Of a stretch of 64,000 nucleotides of DNA, positions 33,340 to 45,466 are shown piece by piece. The stretch lies in NCBI GenBank assembly GCA_951640195.1, contig OX621170.1, positions 1,984,001-2,048,000 of the forward strand. Direction: 5' to 3'. This DNA comes from Porpolomopsis calyptriformis (Eukaryota; Basidiomycota; Agaricomycetes; Agaricales; Hygrophoraceae). A model generated the notes under the pieces. It did not search any database, was not told the DNA's origin, and worked only from the letters and a program-made list of their open reading frames with translations. Numbering within the stretch: the stretch's first letter is position 1; every line of letters begins with the position of its first letter. The position numbers and the translations under genes are program-made.

Positions 33340-35260
33340 TATTGTATTGCACTCTATAAATCACAATTTCATGTCCATTCGATAGGCACAGTGAACTAAT
33401 GGTGGGCCCACAGAAAATTCCGATTTTTAGAGCATTTGGTATGTCGTGGTGGAAGATAGTAAGGTTTTAGGAGGAGGCATAAGTATAAGTAGCTATAGAC
33501 TGCTCTAAAAATCGGGGTTTCATATTCAATCAATAGCCCCAGTGTCATAGAGGTGGGGAATACAAAAATCCCGATTTATGGACCATTTGGGGTACCGCAA
33601 TCAGTGATATAAGGGGTATGGGGGGGTATATCTCCAACTTATCACAGAGCTCTTTAAAAATCAAGATTTTATGTTCAATCGATAGCACTAGTGTCACAGA
33701 TACTGGGAATACAAAAATCCTGATTTATAGACCATTTGGGGTACCGCAATAAGCTATATAAGGGGTATGGGGGGGTATATCTCCAACTTATCACAGAGCT
33801 CTTTAAAAATCAGGATTTCATGTTCAATCGATAGCAGTAGTGTCATAGAGGCTCGGAATAACAAAATCCTGATGTATAGGCAGAATAAGGTACCGCAATA
33901 AGCTATATAAGGGGTATGGGGGGGTATATCTCCAACTTATTACAGAGGTCTTTAAAAACCTGGGTTTTATATTCAATCAATAGCCCCAGTGTCATAGAGG
34001 TGGGGAATACAAAAATCCTAAGTTATAGACCATTTGGGGTACCGCAATCAGTTATATAAGGGGTATGGGGGGGTATATCTCCAACTTATTACAGACATCT
34101 TTAAACATCATAATTTCATGTTCAATCAATAGCACTAGTGTCATAGATGCTCGGAATAACAATATATGGGTAGAATAAGGCACTCCAATAAGGTATATAA
34201 AGGGTATGAGGGAGTATATCTCCAACTTATCACAGACCTCTTTAAACATCACAATTTCATGTTCAATCAATAGCACCAGTGTTATAGATGCTCGGAATAA
34301 CAATATATGGTCAGAATGAGGTACTGCAATAAGCTATATAAGGGGTATAGGGGGGTATATCTCTAACTTATCACAGAGCTCTCTGAGCATCAGGATTTCA
34401 TGTTCAATCAATAGCACCTGTGTTACAAACATTGGGAATAGTCCAATCATCATGTGTAGATAGACTGGGGTGCCACAAGAAGTATACAGGAGGTAGGGGG
34501 GGGTATACCTTCAAGTTATCACAGAGCTCTCTGAGCATCAGGATTTCATGTTCAATCAATAGCATCAGTGTTATAAACATTGGGAATAGTCTAATCCTCG
34601 TGTATGGATTGACTAGGGTGCCGCAATAAGTATATAAGATATCATGGGGTGGTATACCTTTAACTTATCAGAGAGCTCTCTAATCATTGGGATTTTATGT
34701 TAAATCAACAGCATTAGTGTTACAAAGGTCAGGAGTAGTCTAATCCTCATGTGTGGAATGATTGGGGTATAGTATGTAAGAAGTATCGGATGATATACCT
34801 TCAACTTATCACAGAGCTCTCCGAGTATCAGGATTTTATGTTCAATCAATAGCATGAGTATTACAAAGGTTAGGAATAGTTCAATCATCATGTGTGGATT
34901 AACTAGGGTGCTGCAATAAGTATACAACAGGTATGGGAGGGTATACCTTCAACTTATCAGAGAGCCCTCTAAGCATCAGGATTTTATGTTCAATCAATAG
35001 CATTGGTGCTACAAACATCAGGAGTAGTCCAATCCTCATGTGCGGAATAATTGGGGTACCGTAATTAGCATGCAAGAGGTATCAGAGGTTATACCTTCAA
35101 CTTCTCACCGAGCTCTCTAACCATCAGCATGTTATGTTCAATCAATAGCATTAGTGTGATAACATCCCAGAATAACCACATCCCCATGGGCAGACTGATT
35201 GGGGTACCACAATGAGCAGTGTAACACATATAGGTAGAATAGACCTGTGAATATATAATC
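33340..35260. repeat. 13-unit tandem array, about 147-bp period
   Basis: The word TTCAATC(A/G)ATAG or a close variant occurs at about 33378, 33525, 33674, 33823, 33972, 34121, 34262, 34403, 34551, 34701, 34841, 34989 and 35137. Spacings are 140-150 bp and the mean is about 146.6 bp. Each unit also carries TATAxGGGTATGGGGGGGTATA, CTTATCACAGAGCTCTxT and GGGGTACCGCAATAAG in the same order. Units are diverged (later units have more changes), so the array is not recent. It lies between convergent genes and has no coding capacity that I can support. Confidence 0.92.
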
Positions 35261-35274
35261 TTCAAATCGATACA

Positions 35275-38200
35275 TTAGCTACTAGATTGCTCTGATCCTG
35301 GCTCATCTGTGTACTCTAATGAATCGGAATCGGAATCAGACTCTAAATCTGCCCGTTCCCTAGCAGCCTTGACTCTTGACTGAGATCTACCTACTATATG
35401 TCTTCCTGAACCTGAATCTTCTCTCTCCGCATCTTTCCTAGCAGCGTTCATTCTTGACCGAGTTATCTGCACACCACTCACCCCCTTTCTTCCCTTGTCT
35501 TTCTGGGCAGCCTTGGCCTTTGAGCGAGTAACCCTAACCTGTTGCTCTTTCCCGCTCTCTGAACCTGAAGGATTGTTGTCTGCTTTCCGTCTCACAGGAG
35601 GCTTTCGTTTTTGGTAGATTTTGGCAGACTTTCGGCTCCGAATAGGTGGTTTTATCGATCTCCCCAAGGTTTCATCTAGTCGTCTCTGAAGTATATTCTT
35701 TGAAGCATGAGGCCTTTCTAGGACCTGAGTTCGTGGACGCGCAGCCACCTCTTTCCCAATTTCTTCAATCCGATAGAACTTTGAATTCGAAATAAAGTTG
35801 ATCTTGCCTGATTTCATCCCCCATATGACTTGTTTCCCCTTTTTATTCGATAGGCCACCTACAGGAAGGCATTGTAACTGGCCAAATATATTGTCCAATT
35901 CACGGCAGAGCTGATCACCTTCATCCATATCCCAATCCACAAGATATTGGTGGTAAGTGGAGATATATCCTCCAGGCTGGGTGTATGGTTTCCAGACTGA
36001 ATTCTCTGGGATCTGGATAGTTTGTTCAGGGAAGAAGGTTGCCCGACGTGCTGAAAATGATAGATCATGGGAGTGACTCAAAGGAAGCTTTCCTTTAAGG
36101 CCACAGCTTGAAGGAAGGAATCGGCAATGGTCAATGCCTATGATATGCTGAATCGCAGGTACCGTCCAAGTCTCCATTGCTTCCTGAACTGTGGTTGGCT
36201 TGGGTAAAACACCTGCTGATGCAAACTGCTCTGCCAGACTTAGCCACAGCTGATGCGTGAACTCAACAAACAACAGCTTTGTGTAAAGCAGTTCAGGAGC
36301 TTCCCAGTCATCATCCAACCTCCATTCCCTAAGGAAAATCTCTGGCTCGGTTTCCAACAGTTTCTGAATTCTTGACCAAGATGGATCGGGACCCCAAGGG
36401 CACGCATCTTGCTGATACATTTGAATAAGGTGATATGGCTGGTTGGCTTGAGTTGCCTGTGGCTTCTTCAAGGACTGTCCATACACTTGGATAACCTCAG
36501 CTGGATCCTCCTCCGGTAGTTCTCTTAGAGATAGCACTCCTTTCTTCAACTTGAGGTCGTGAAGAAAGAACATTCCGAACCTCCACATTATCAAACTGAA
36601 ACGAAGGTCTCGCAACACATCATTCAAGAATGTGTGCTTTATCCTTGGCGTGACCATGGTGTGCTTAATCAGGTGGATGATAAGCGTAGCCATCATTCCA
36701 TAGTTGCTTGGTCGATTTCGTGAAAGGTGTAGTTGGACGTTTTGAAACTCTGCTAGCCTTCTTGCCAACAACTTGAAAAAGAGGCTTGACTTGATCCAAA
36801 TGATAGGGTCAGACGACATATAGTCTTGTGCCTGGCAATCATTAGACATTTCTAGTTTGCAGTTATTTCGCTGCTTACCTTTTCAGATGCTACATCAAGA
36901 AGCTTTATAATGGCTAACCCACTCCCTCTAACTTCTTCTCTAATGCCGAATGACTGGATTTGAGAAGATTGAAACAGCTTTTTCCAGTGATCACAGCTAG
37001 TCATGAATCGGTCATTTGTCTTGACTGCATCACAGTCATCACATAGGTAGTTCGTTTGGCCAGGAAGTCGCACCACCTCAAAGCAAAGGTTGTAGCTGGA
37101 TCGGAAGCAAAGGTGTACAAGCCGACTTTTCTTCAACTTGGTTTCAGCCTGTCTCCCTCCATAAGCTCCAAACATGGCAGTATAATGGGTCATTCCTTTT
37201 TTCATCCCCATAAGGTCGTACGAGTCGTCGATCCTATCTAACCTCCACAGCCCTACCAATGGCTCCTGATCCTCCCTAGAAGGAGGATGGTATGAAATCC
37301 CAAGATCAAGCAAGAGTTCTCCATGCGATCGGTCCTTCATATAATCCCAGTCCATGTTAGGAATCATCGAACAGAGTGCCTGATATATATTCTCGGTTAG
37401 GTGGTGCTGCTTAGAGAGCAGTTTGATACCTCGAGCATCTACAACAAAGAAAAAGGACCCGAATCGGCCTAGGAGATCGGGCTGGTTATTTATGATGTCA
37501 CAGAGAGTGGTTCGCATGGAAGAAAATGCTTCAGGTGTGAGGGGAATGGTCTTGGTCGTACGTCTTGTCCCTATTTTCCATTGGAGATTACTGACGCTTG
37601 TAGGAAGATACTCCATAATTCTGGTGTAGTTGGCTAAAACCACTGGTAGAGCAGGCATGATCACTTGTGAGAACCACAACTCCTGTACCTCCCTTGGCAT
37701 CAGAGTAGTCATTCTATGCGTTCCTGGGTCTTTCCTAATCATACGAGGGAAGAAGACGTAGGTGTTAAATTGGCCTGATCCTTGACCCATCTGCCCGAAA
37801 TGGGTATGTGGCAAGGCACTAAGTGGATACCTTTTAGACCTCTGCCTAGGATTTTGAGTGGTAGGTGGTTGTAGAACCTGGACATAGACATGATTGTTGA
37901 CAGAGAATGGAGGTTTGTCGTCTAACAGTGGAAGAAGGTGAATATTGATTGGACCAATGAACTGTGGTTTATGCGTGACCCATATGATGCTGTCGATATC
38001 CACCGACACTGACACTTCTTCATCGTCCAGGTTTACTCTATCCTTCTCCAAGTCGAAGTAGATGAATTTGTTGTTGCGTGCTTTACCTTTTACAAACACA
38101 CCCTGGCTCTCTGATGTCCCTTCCACCCCTCCCGCCTCATCCAACATATCCTGAGCACCCATCATAGTCACATCTGGGTTGTCCATAGCTGGTAGGGAAT

Positions 38201-40642
38201 TCGGCACCTCAGAAGAATGAGAAGATAACGAGGATGGGTATGCAACTGGAGATGATGGTAAACATCCACTTGCTTGATCACTTGAATCCCAGTGTGGAAG
38301 AAGGTGGTCATTGAGGAGAACCGGTTCCTGGTTATTGAACATAGAGAAAAAATCGGCCTGCAACCTATAGCCTCTATCCCTCCAGATACTCCAGTGCTTG
38401 CCCAATACAAGCATTCCATTGGTGTCAAAGGTCCACGTGTTTGGAATGATATCAGCTTGATCCTCGGAGCAAACCAACATAGCTGATTCGTAGTCATCAA
38501 AAGGCCGCTCATCAATGCTTGTTGCTAATGCTTCTTCACCCCCATTCCCATTTAGCTCAACCTCTGGAAGTTGGATTTCAGGTAGAGACCTTCTGGAAGG
38601 CTGAGGTGGTAGGTTGATTACAATGGAATCATCATCGTTGTCATCATTGTCATTGTCATTGTCATCATCATTGTGATTGTTGTTGTCATTGCTGGCATTG
38701 CCATCCTTGTCGTGACTATCCAGAAGATGGCCTAGTTGATTAATATAGGTAGCCTCTTTAGATTGATTATCACAGGTAATCAGAATGAGATAATACTCAC
38801 ACTTCATACGAGCAGTTGCAAGCGCAAGTGCTATTACCTCGAAACGCTTGAATTTTAAAAGCCCAGCCTTCATATCATTCACAACCTCAGAATTGGGTTC
38901 CATGGAATACCGAAGCAGGGTCTGAGTCTTGTTCCAGAAGTCATATGATTTTTGTACAGTTTGAAGCGCAGTGAGAAATATTCTCTCTCGCATCGCATGA
39001 ACACATTGCAATTTGGGTGCAAGTGGGTGTTGGTTAATGTCTGTGGAATACATCCAACCATTATCAAAGATTTCTTGGCAAAGCGATGCCATCCAGGAAC
39101 CAGTGTCGGCCTCACTCTGTTGAAATATGTATATGAATATGCTTCTTCTGTATAGAAACGAGATTTTCACCGTATTCCAATTCGGTTCGATTACTTGGGG
39201 ACCTTGCTCATCCAACTCACTACCCAGGATCCACCCAAACACATTAGCAATAGCCCTCCAATAGTAGTTGCCATTCCACTCCGTCCAATCTGAGTACATA
39301 TTGGTTTCGAGTGGAGCTCCATGGCTAAAAACAAGAACCTTCTCCTGCTGGTAATCAAATAAAGCTAGCCTTTGGGTTGCAGAAGATTGCCATGATAGTG
39401 GAGGGAAAAATAACACAGGCTTTTTTGGGATAGCAATGTGAGGTGGAAGAAGGAGAGTTTTATGGATTTCGGTAGACAGGATGTCTTCTTCTTCTCTTAT
39501 TACCCTGCTCACCGTTTCCGAGTCTAGATAGTAGGAATATCTCTGAGATGGCATCTGGGGTTGAATGGACATATACCATGATTTCAAAAGGTAAATTTCT
39601 ATGACCGCGTGATCCAGGTGGTTTCCAGGCTTAGCAGATCCCAATGATTGACAAGCTGAAGCCCATATCCTTGGATCTGCTAGCTTCGTGTCTAATATCC
39701 TTAATGAGTCTAATCACCACCAATAATATAAGAACATACCTATAAAAAGCTCTTGCTCAGATCGTGGTAGATTCAATCGAATGGCATTTTTTGCTAGTAA
39801 ATGAGAATGAGCGCTGTCACTTTCACTGGATCCAATGAAATCTGATCCATTATTGCTAGCTGGTGACGATGATCAGCTTGTTGAGCTTCTAAAAGTTTAG
39901 TATTTAACCTAACATTTCGAATGATAGATTTATTCACCAGTGTCTGGTTTCAAATCGCGAGTTGTTCCTTCTAATATCCACTGAAGGCTCTGAAGGAGAG
40001 CTATAATCACTAAACCTAACCAGTATTAATACGCAAGTATCTTATGATTTCTCTTAAAATACATACCATGCTTTCGCTACCTGGAAAATAAATAAATGTA
40101 AGTTATTATTGTCATAGGTTAATTGAGACATACAGCGTCATTATCCTTTCTACTTATTGCATTTTGGACCCTTGAAGGACCTGGCTAGGGACCTAAGGGA
40201 GCCAATGGAGGTATCAATATATATTGCTGATCCGAATTCTGGATGTTAAGATGATTTAGGCTAATTAACGTTGTCTGTAATAATGTGAGCACTTTAACCT
40301 TGAAAACAGATATACACTTACTGAGTATACTGGCTTTTTGTTGATTAATATATGTTTTTTGGAAGGCATATGTTTTTCTCCTAGCATCGGTATTGGCATT
40401 GGTATCTTCTCTGCACAAGGCATATTCAGGATATTACATATATCACTATCATCTGAACCACTAGAAGTCGAATCCCCTTCCTGGTTTATTATAGTTTTAT
40501 TAGCCTCGTAATGATTTAATTGTGTGAATCGAATTAGATACATAACTACTAGGGATAGGCTTACCTTGGCTAGTGAGGACATAGCTATGATCCTATCTAT
40601 ATCACTGTCATAATCTGCACCTTCATTTGCCTGGTTTGCCAT
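35275..40642 (-). CDS. Large protein with a C48 (Ulp1)-protease-like segment
   Basis: Two long open frames (36852-39644 and 35275-36849) are one gene: a 47-nt intron (GTAAGC..GCCAG, about 36.83-36.88 kb) joins LLDVASEK to AQDYMSSDPIIW. Upstream exons extend it past the first frame (LPRSEQELFIDSLRILDTKL across an intron), probably to the ATG at 40642 (MANQANEGADYDSDIDRIIA). At 39.1-39.4 kb, SATQRLALFDYQQEKVLVF and W-rich blocks lead to NWNT and, after a 50-nt intron, SEADTGSWMASLCQEIFDNG. This resembles the NWxQNGxDCGA active-site block of fungal C48-like proteins, but Thr stands where the Cys would be. An Asn/Asp tract follows (about 38.65 kb), and the C-terminus is basic with TRSKAKAAQKDK-type repeats. 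More than 1,400 residues. Role unknown. Confidence 0.65.
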
Positions 40643-40771
40643 ATTGGAGGTTAAGATCGAGAGCTATGTTTGTGCAATAGTCGAGACAAAGTGTATCTAC
40701 ATTCACGTGACATATATATAGCTGTGGGAATATAATACGAATAATCAACATTGGTCCGTAGATTTATTATT
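40643..40771. promoter_or_regulatory. Divergent promoter between the C48-like and PHD-like genes
   Basis: Only 129 bp separate the two start codons. A CATATATATAG stretch near 40710-40720 could act as a TATA element for either gene. Confidence 0.45.
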
Positions 40772-42137
40772 ATGGCACCTACAACCGAGGAAAAACAATG
40801 GAAATCTGCAAAAGTCGTAGAATACCTCAAGGTTCCTAATCCAAATGATGGTGAGATATCACCTATGCCTTGTTCTATTTGTTCCGAATCAAAACTTTAT
40901 AGGCTCTCCTTGCAAATTCATTAAGAATGACTTGTAAGTGTTTATCAATAATGCTTGAATAGTAGTCATTTGATTATTTCCCTCAAACACAGCTGCCTCA
41001 TCCGTCACCTTGGCCTCCATGCAAAGGAAGAAAATAATATTATAATGGATGACTACTGGAAAGGTTTGATCCTACAAATAAGAAAAACTACTAAGGTGAT
41101 ACACCTGCTCAAGCTACCCTACCCAATGTTGACAATGTGCTTTAGAACAAGTATCTTGCTAAGGTTTCATGGATGTATACAGCCAAGCAGTTGTTGGAGA
41201 GAAGTGATGTTAAGGCTGATACTAAAAGGTTGCATCTCAAAACCTACTCCTTCTCCTGTCACTCTATGTTCTTCTTACTCTTGACAGGTATATAAACACA
41301 TTTGGAAAGCAAGAGCTGTGTGGCTCTGATTCTACAGATATCATTGATGCGCAAGCCTTGGAAGGTGAGGGTTATTATATCGAGAAGCAGATATAAAAGA
41401 ATGAACTGAACTGAACTGAAAATTAAACTGTAGATACAATCGACATTGTTATTATTAAAAATCAGATTGAAGATCAACCTCCAGTAACCGCGTATTACAT
41501 GCGGTAAGCTTGACGATAATACCAACCCATCTATTATACTAAAATTTCTATTAGATACTTCTGGGATGCGCATAGGCAGGCATTGAAGGTGCGTTCATTG
41601 AACTAAACATATACCCTGTAGTAATCTATTGGGTGGTAGGGCGAGCCAGAAATATGTGGCGCAACTCACTGTTATTCACTTTGGTCCCCCGATACAGAGG
41701 AACAACGCTACTGCTGGTCCTGCAAAAGATGGTCCCATCTTACTTGCCTAGGAACCCCTGCCAACATTACCCAGCAGCAGTATCTTAACAATCTCTATGC
41801 TATAGAGAAGTTTGCCGACACCCCAAAAATTATACTTCAAGTTGCTTTCCAACCCACAGCTAGGGGAGGTCTCACTTATTTTACAGCCGGAAATATTAGG
41901 ATCGTGAACAAGGCTAGAAAGTTGCTTTCTTCACAGGAACGCAGTGTCGTCCAAGCCTCTGGATGGATAGCTGCTCACCTCATTGAGGAGTCTCGGTTAA
42001 ATATGATAGACACTGACTGGGAAAACTGGCTTGAGGCAGAATTCGGCATAGATAACACAGACTCTTATGAGCCATTAGTCGTTACAGACCAAACATACTA
42101 TACTTGCCCTCGGTGTAGCTCAGATTTGCTTATTTGA
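40772..42137 (+). CDS. PHD-like zinc-finger protein (chromatin reader type)
   Basis: ATG at 40772 gives MAPTTEEKQWKSAKVVEYLK; two introns lead to SPCKFIKNDFCLIRHLGLHA, a possible small zinc finger. The middle exons are hard to join (about 41.06-41.58 kb); DIVIIKNQIEDQPPVTAYYM there may be part of a BAH-like region, which is only a guess. From about 41.69 kb, DTEEQRYCWSCKRWSHLTCL shows the PHD spacing C-x2-C-x4-H-x2-C, and the last Cys pair (YYTCPRC) sits about 120 residues later, just before TGA 42135-42137. If this is a PHD finger it carries a large insertion. PHD fingers usually read histone H3 tails. The stop is 72 bp before the sirtuin start; a splice from GTGTAG (about 42113) to CAG (about 42205) could fuse the two genes. 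Confidence 0.5.
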
Positions 42138-42209
42138 TACCTTACCATTCTTCTAGCTTATCTAATACCTACTATCCTTCACCGTGTTACTGCTAAAAAC
42201 TCAGCTATT

Positions 42210-43360
42210 ATGTTCCCCTCCACTATAAAACAAAGTGCAACAGATCTAATGGATGGAATACTGAAAGCAAAGAGAATCGTCGTGCTCTGTGGTAAATCGA
42301 CCCATCATCATGTTTCATTCAAATACTTACCTACTCTCTAGGAGCAGGAATATCCGTGGCTGCAGGTATTCCATGTTTTAGAGGACCAGATGGCTTATAT
42401 ACTGGCAACGCACTATCTGGATTTACCGGAGTCAACCTGACTGATCTGCTTACTAGCTCATCCCTCGTAGTGAGAAATATATGTTCAAGTGAGGATTAGT
42501 TGACCAAGTTAATGTTCTAGACCCAAAAGCAACAATCACTGCATTGTCAGCTCATTGCCACCCTTGCTGAGAAAGCGGCGATCGCACAACCCACTGCCTT
42601 CCAGCATTTCCTTCATGCTCTAGACCTCCAAGGAGTGTTACTCCGTGTTTACACTCAAAATATCGATGGTTTGGAGCTCAAGGCTGGGTTACATATGTCC
42701 TCAGAAATTCACCCCAGTGATGGACCAGCCCGATGCATTCCATTGCATGGATCCCTAGAGGAACTACGATGCCCTGGCTGCTCCTCCATTTTTATCCTCG
42801 AACCATACTACCCCTCTTTGAAAGAGGGCCAACTACCAGAATGCACTGAATGTCAAATCAATATGGAAAAGAGGGTAGAGCAGGGCAAACGCAGAACGAC
42901 TGTGCCTCGACTCCGACCCAATATCATTCTTTACGGAGAACCACATCCTCGAGGAGAAGAAATAGCAAACGTGCAGCAAAATGATCTTGGGTTAACTACC
43001 ACCCCCAGTCGCCAACTAGATCTTCTCCTTGTGGTTGGCACTAGCTTGAAAGTGAAGGGTACTACTGACTTTATCAAGCAGTCCGCTAGAATCTTAGCAA
43101 AAAATTCCCCCAAATCCAGTTTACAAGCATCGCCTCAAGTTATATATCTCAATAATACCTTTACAAACACAGCTACGTGGGCTGGTATATTCGACGCTTG
43201 GATAGACATGGACTGTGAAGAGTTTGCATGGTTGGCATTGAAAAGGATGGAGGAGATGATTGCGTCAGGTGAAATGCTCGAAAGCAACCACACTCAGGTT
43301 CAGGTTCTCTATGGAGACAGAAAGCTTAACTACAGACCATCATGGAGGTTATGGTCTTGA
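42210..43360 (+). CDS. Sirtuin (NAD-dependent protein deacylase)
   Basis: ATG at 42210. Exons join IVVLCG to AGISVAAGIPCFRGPDGLY across a short intron (about 42.29-42.34 kb), then, after a second intron at about 42.47-42.52 kb, QKQQSLHCQLIATLAEKAA. Sirtuin signatures follow: VYTQNIDGLE (NAD and ribose contacts), IPLHGSLEELRC with the catalytic His, zinc pairs CPGC and CTEC, RPNIILYGE and LLLVVGTSLKV. Length (about 350 residues) is normal. The family consensus GIPDFR reads GIPCFR here, so one conserved acidic residue is changed, but the catalytic His and zinc ligands remain. Sirtuins remove acyl groups from histones and other proteins. It sits 72 bp after the PHD-like gene on the same strand. 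Confidence 0.88.
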
Positions 43361-43828
43361 TAAAATTACTGAATTAGCATCTATTACGCTGCATGCATGT
43401 CGCATCAAACTTTCCACAAATATTAATCAACTTGTATTGCTGCATTCCAAGCTAGTTACTATATAAGTCTACTACATACGATTTGTGCTAAACCTGTGTA
43501 GACATGTTGAGCTGTGTGCAGGTGTAAATTAGCAAGTTCACATGCGCCACTCCCATCCCATTTTGGTATGCAAATGTGATGTCACGCATAACATATCAAG
43601 TTGCTTTGATACTGTATTGATTAACTCCCAGCTATCTTGTCTGTGTATGCATGAATATCAACTAGCTGTTATGTACTTATGAAGTGATGTGCTATGAAGT
43701 GATGTGTGAGGAGCCTAAGTAGTGATCAAGAGCTGTGACTCACACACAAAACTACTTCCAGCACCACAATGGCTATATGCATGCGATTGAATGAATGCTT
43801 ATTTTTTCACCACATCTAGATAAATTTT
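43361..43828. other. Intergenic
   Basis: AT-rich, with repeated words GAAGTGATGTG near 43.68-43.70 kb. No gene seen. Confidence 0.5.
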
Positions 43829-44640
43829 ATGCTGATTATCTTGTTTTCATGCAGTTATCCACCCACCCCCAAATGTAACTACCCTTGGAACCAAATGATG
43901 TGTTCTTCTCGATGCTTGGATGCGGATAATAATCGGTGGTCGAACGATCGCTCTCCTGTTCCACCAAGCGACACCATCTGGCTCTTTGAGGAAATCAGCC
44001 ACCCTTTCACACAACCTGACTTGACCCTCAAATTGAACCAGCAAAAGCAGATCATTTTACATGCTTTTTGCAAAAGCAGAAACAAACATCGACACTACAC
44101 TCTCCCTCTATCAACCGCACTTCAGATCGCTCTTCTTGACCTTGAATACTGGGTGAATGTTGCTAACCCTCATCCCAGTGCAAATCGTATCACACGTTAC
44201 CTGGAAAGGCTCAGGTCTGATCTCTGGGTTGAGTTATCACAAAACCATGGCAGCTTTGGCTCTAGCTTCCAACCTAAAACAACAATACCGTGGGCAGTTA
44301 GAATGAATCACTTTTTTGGCCACTCTTTCTTCGGCAGACGGGAGTACCTTCAGAAATGCAAGGCAAATGGGTGGACTCCATACACCCATGAAGACCCAAC
44401 CTTATACCGTAAGAGGCAGCTTCTGCATACACAAGCTTCCCTTATCTCATCATGCTTTCCAATTCAAACTACATAGAATGGCATACTTTATTCGAAACCC
44501 ATACAAACTGGCTAAGCAGGGGGTTCCAGCTATGTCTCCAGCAGCTAGAATCACACACAAAACCTCCCCGGTTTGACAGAGGGCACTCTGTGACCTGTGC
44601 GCTTACTTTGTTCCTTGGAGTTAATGGTGAGAGTAAATGA
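43829..44640 (+). CDS. Unrecognised domain family, copy A
   Basis: A frame from 43829 (an acceptor-like ATGCAG precedes it, so an upstream exon is likely) encodes SDTIWLFEEISHPFTQPDLT, then the block shared with copies B and C: TALQIALLDLEYWVNVANPH, NRITRYLERLRSDLWVELSQ and PWAVRMNHFFGHSFFGRREY, ending THEDPTLYR at a GTAAGA donor. A downstream frame (EWHTLFETHTNWLSRGFQLC) may be the next exon, matching the position of DWKSHISRVVSFGNEML in copy B. I do not recognise the domain. Unlike copy B, no JmjC exon follows before the next gene. Confidence 0.55.
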
Positions 44641-45466
44641 AATCAACATCTTGGCTTAGGGATGCTCTAATGCTATATGCTTCTCTTTGCTACTGGCATC
44701 AATGAAAATACAGCCCAACAGTGGGCTAACGATGTTCAGGAGAAGAATATCAACCCAGATTCCCATGGATACGGTGTAAATACATCATCACCTACCCATG
44801 AGGCTGATCTTGGGTAGGTCTGTAAGACACACATGGTTCACATTCACTCATTGTGATCATTTAGTATTTCACAGCTAGCAATGAATCTTTCAGCTGATAA
44901 TGATCAGCCAGTGGGATCCCATGGTGCATTTCATTCAGATGAATTTACCAAGCTGATACTGATCCAAGATCCAAGCTGAGATAGAGGGGGGGCAGCCTCA
45001 ATTCTCCAATAACAGTGTTACCATTCCTCCACGATTCGAAAGGAAGATGAAGACGAAGATGAAGATGAAGATGATAATGAAAGTTTCTTGATGTTTTTTG
45101 TTTTTTTACATGCGAACAGCAGCTGCAAGTTACCATGGGACTTACAGATCATTGTAGCCACCTTTCCTCAGCGGTATACCTCACACCTCCACAATCTGTA
45201 TCCTTCACTTCAATAAATTATAATGAGGATGATGGTTTTCACCATAATATTTATAACTCCTTCAACCAGATGAAGGAGTAGTGGAATGAATCAAATGGCA
45301 AAGAAAACGTCAGGGCTTCTTTGTCACCCTCAAACTTGAGAATACGGCATTCATTTATAGCACATGATCTAATCCAAGTCCTGGATAGAATCATATCGTC
45401 TTTGTAGCTTTCAAACTCTTTAATCGAATAAATACCCACGTGACCCCCACACATACATTCATTATC
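44641..45466. other. Intergenic, unassigned
   Basis: A plus frame at 44.70-44.82 kb reads NENTAQQWANDVQEKNINPD and could be a last exon of copy A. A GAAGATGAAGAT microsatellite lies at 45.05-45.08 kb. The remainder has no recognised content. Confidence 0.35.

Noticed and set aside
33340..35260. CRISPR-like array
   Set aside because: Whole units repeat with a 147-bp period and diverge together; there is no constant repeat with unique spacers, and the genome is eukaryotic.
36849..36852. Two separate genes at 35275-36849 and 36852-39644
   Set aside because: A standard 47-nt intron joins the frames in phase, so one gene is the simpler model.
38630..38700. Separate repeat element
   Set aside because: It is a codon repeat (Asn/Asp run) inside the coding exon of the large C48-like gene.
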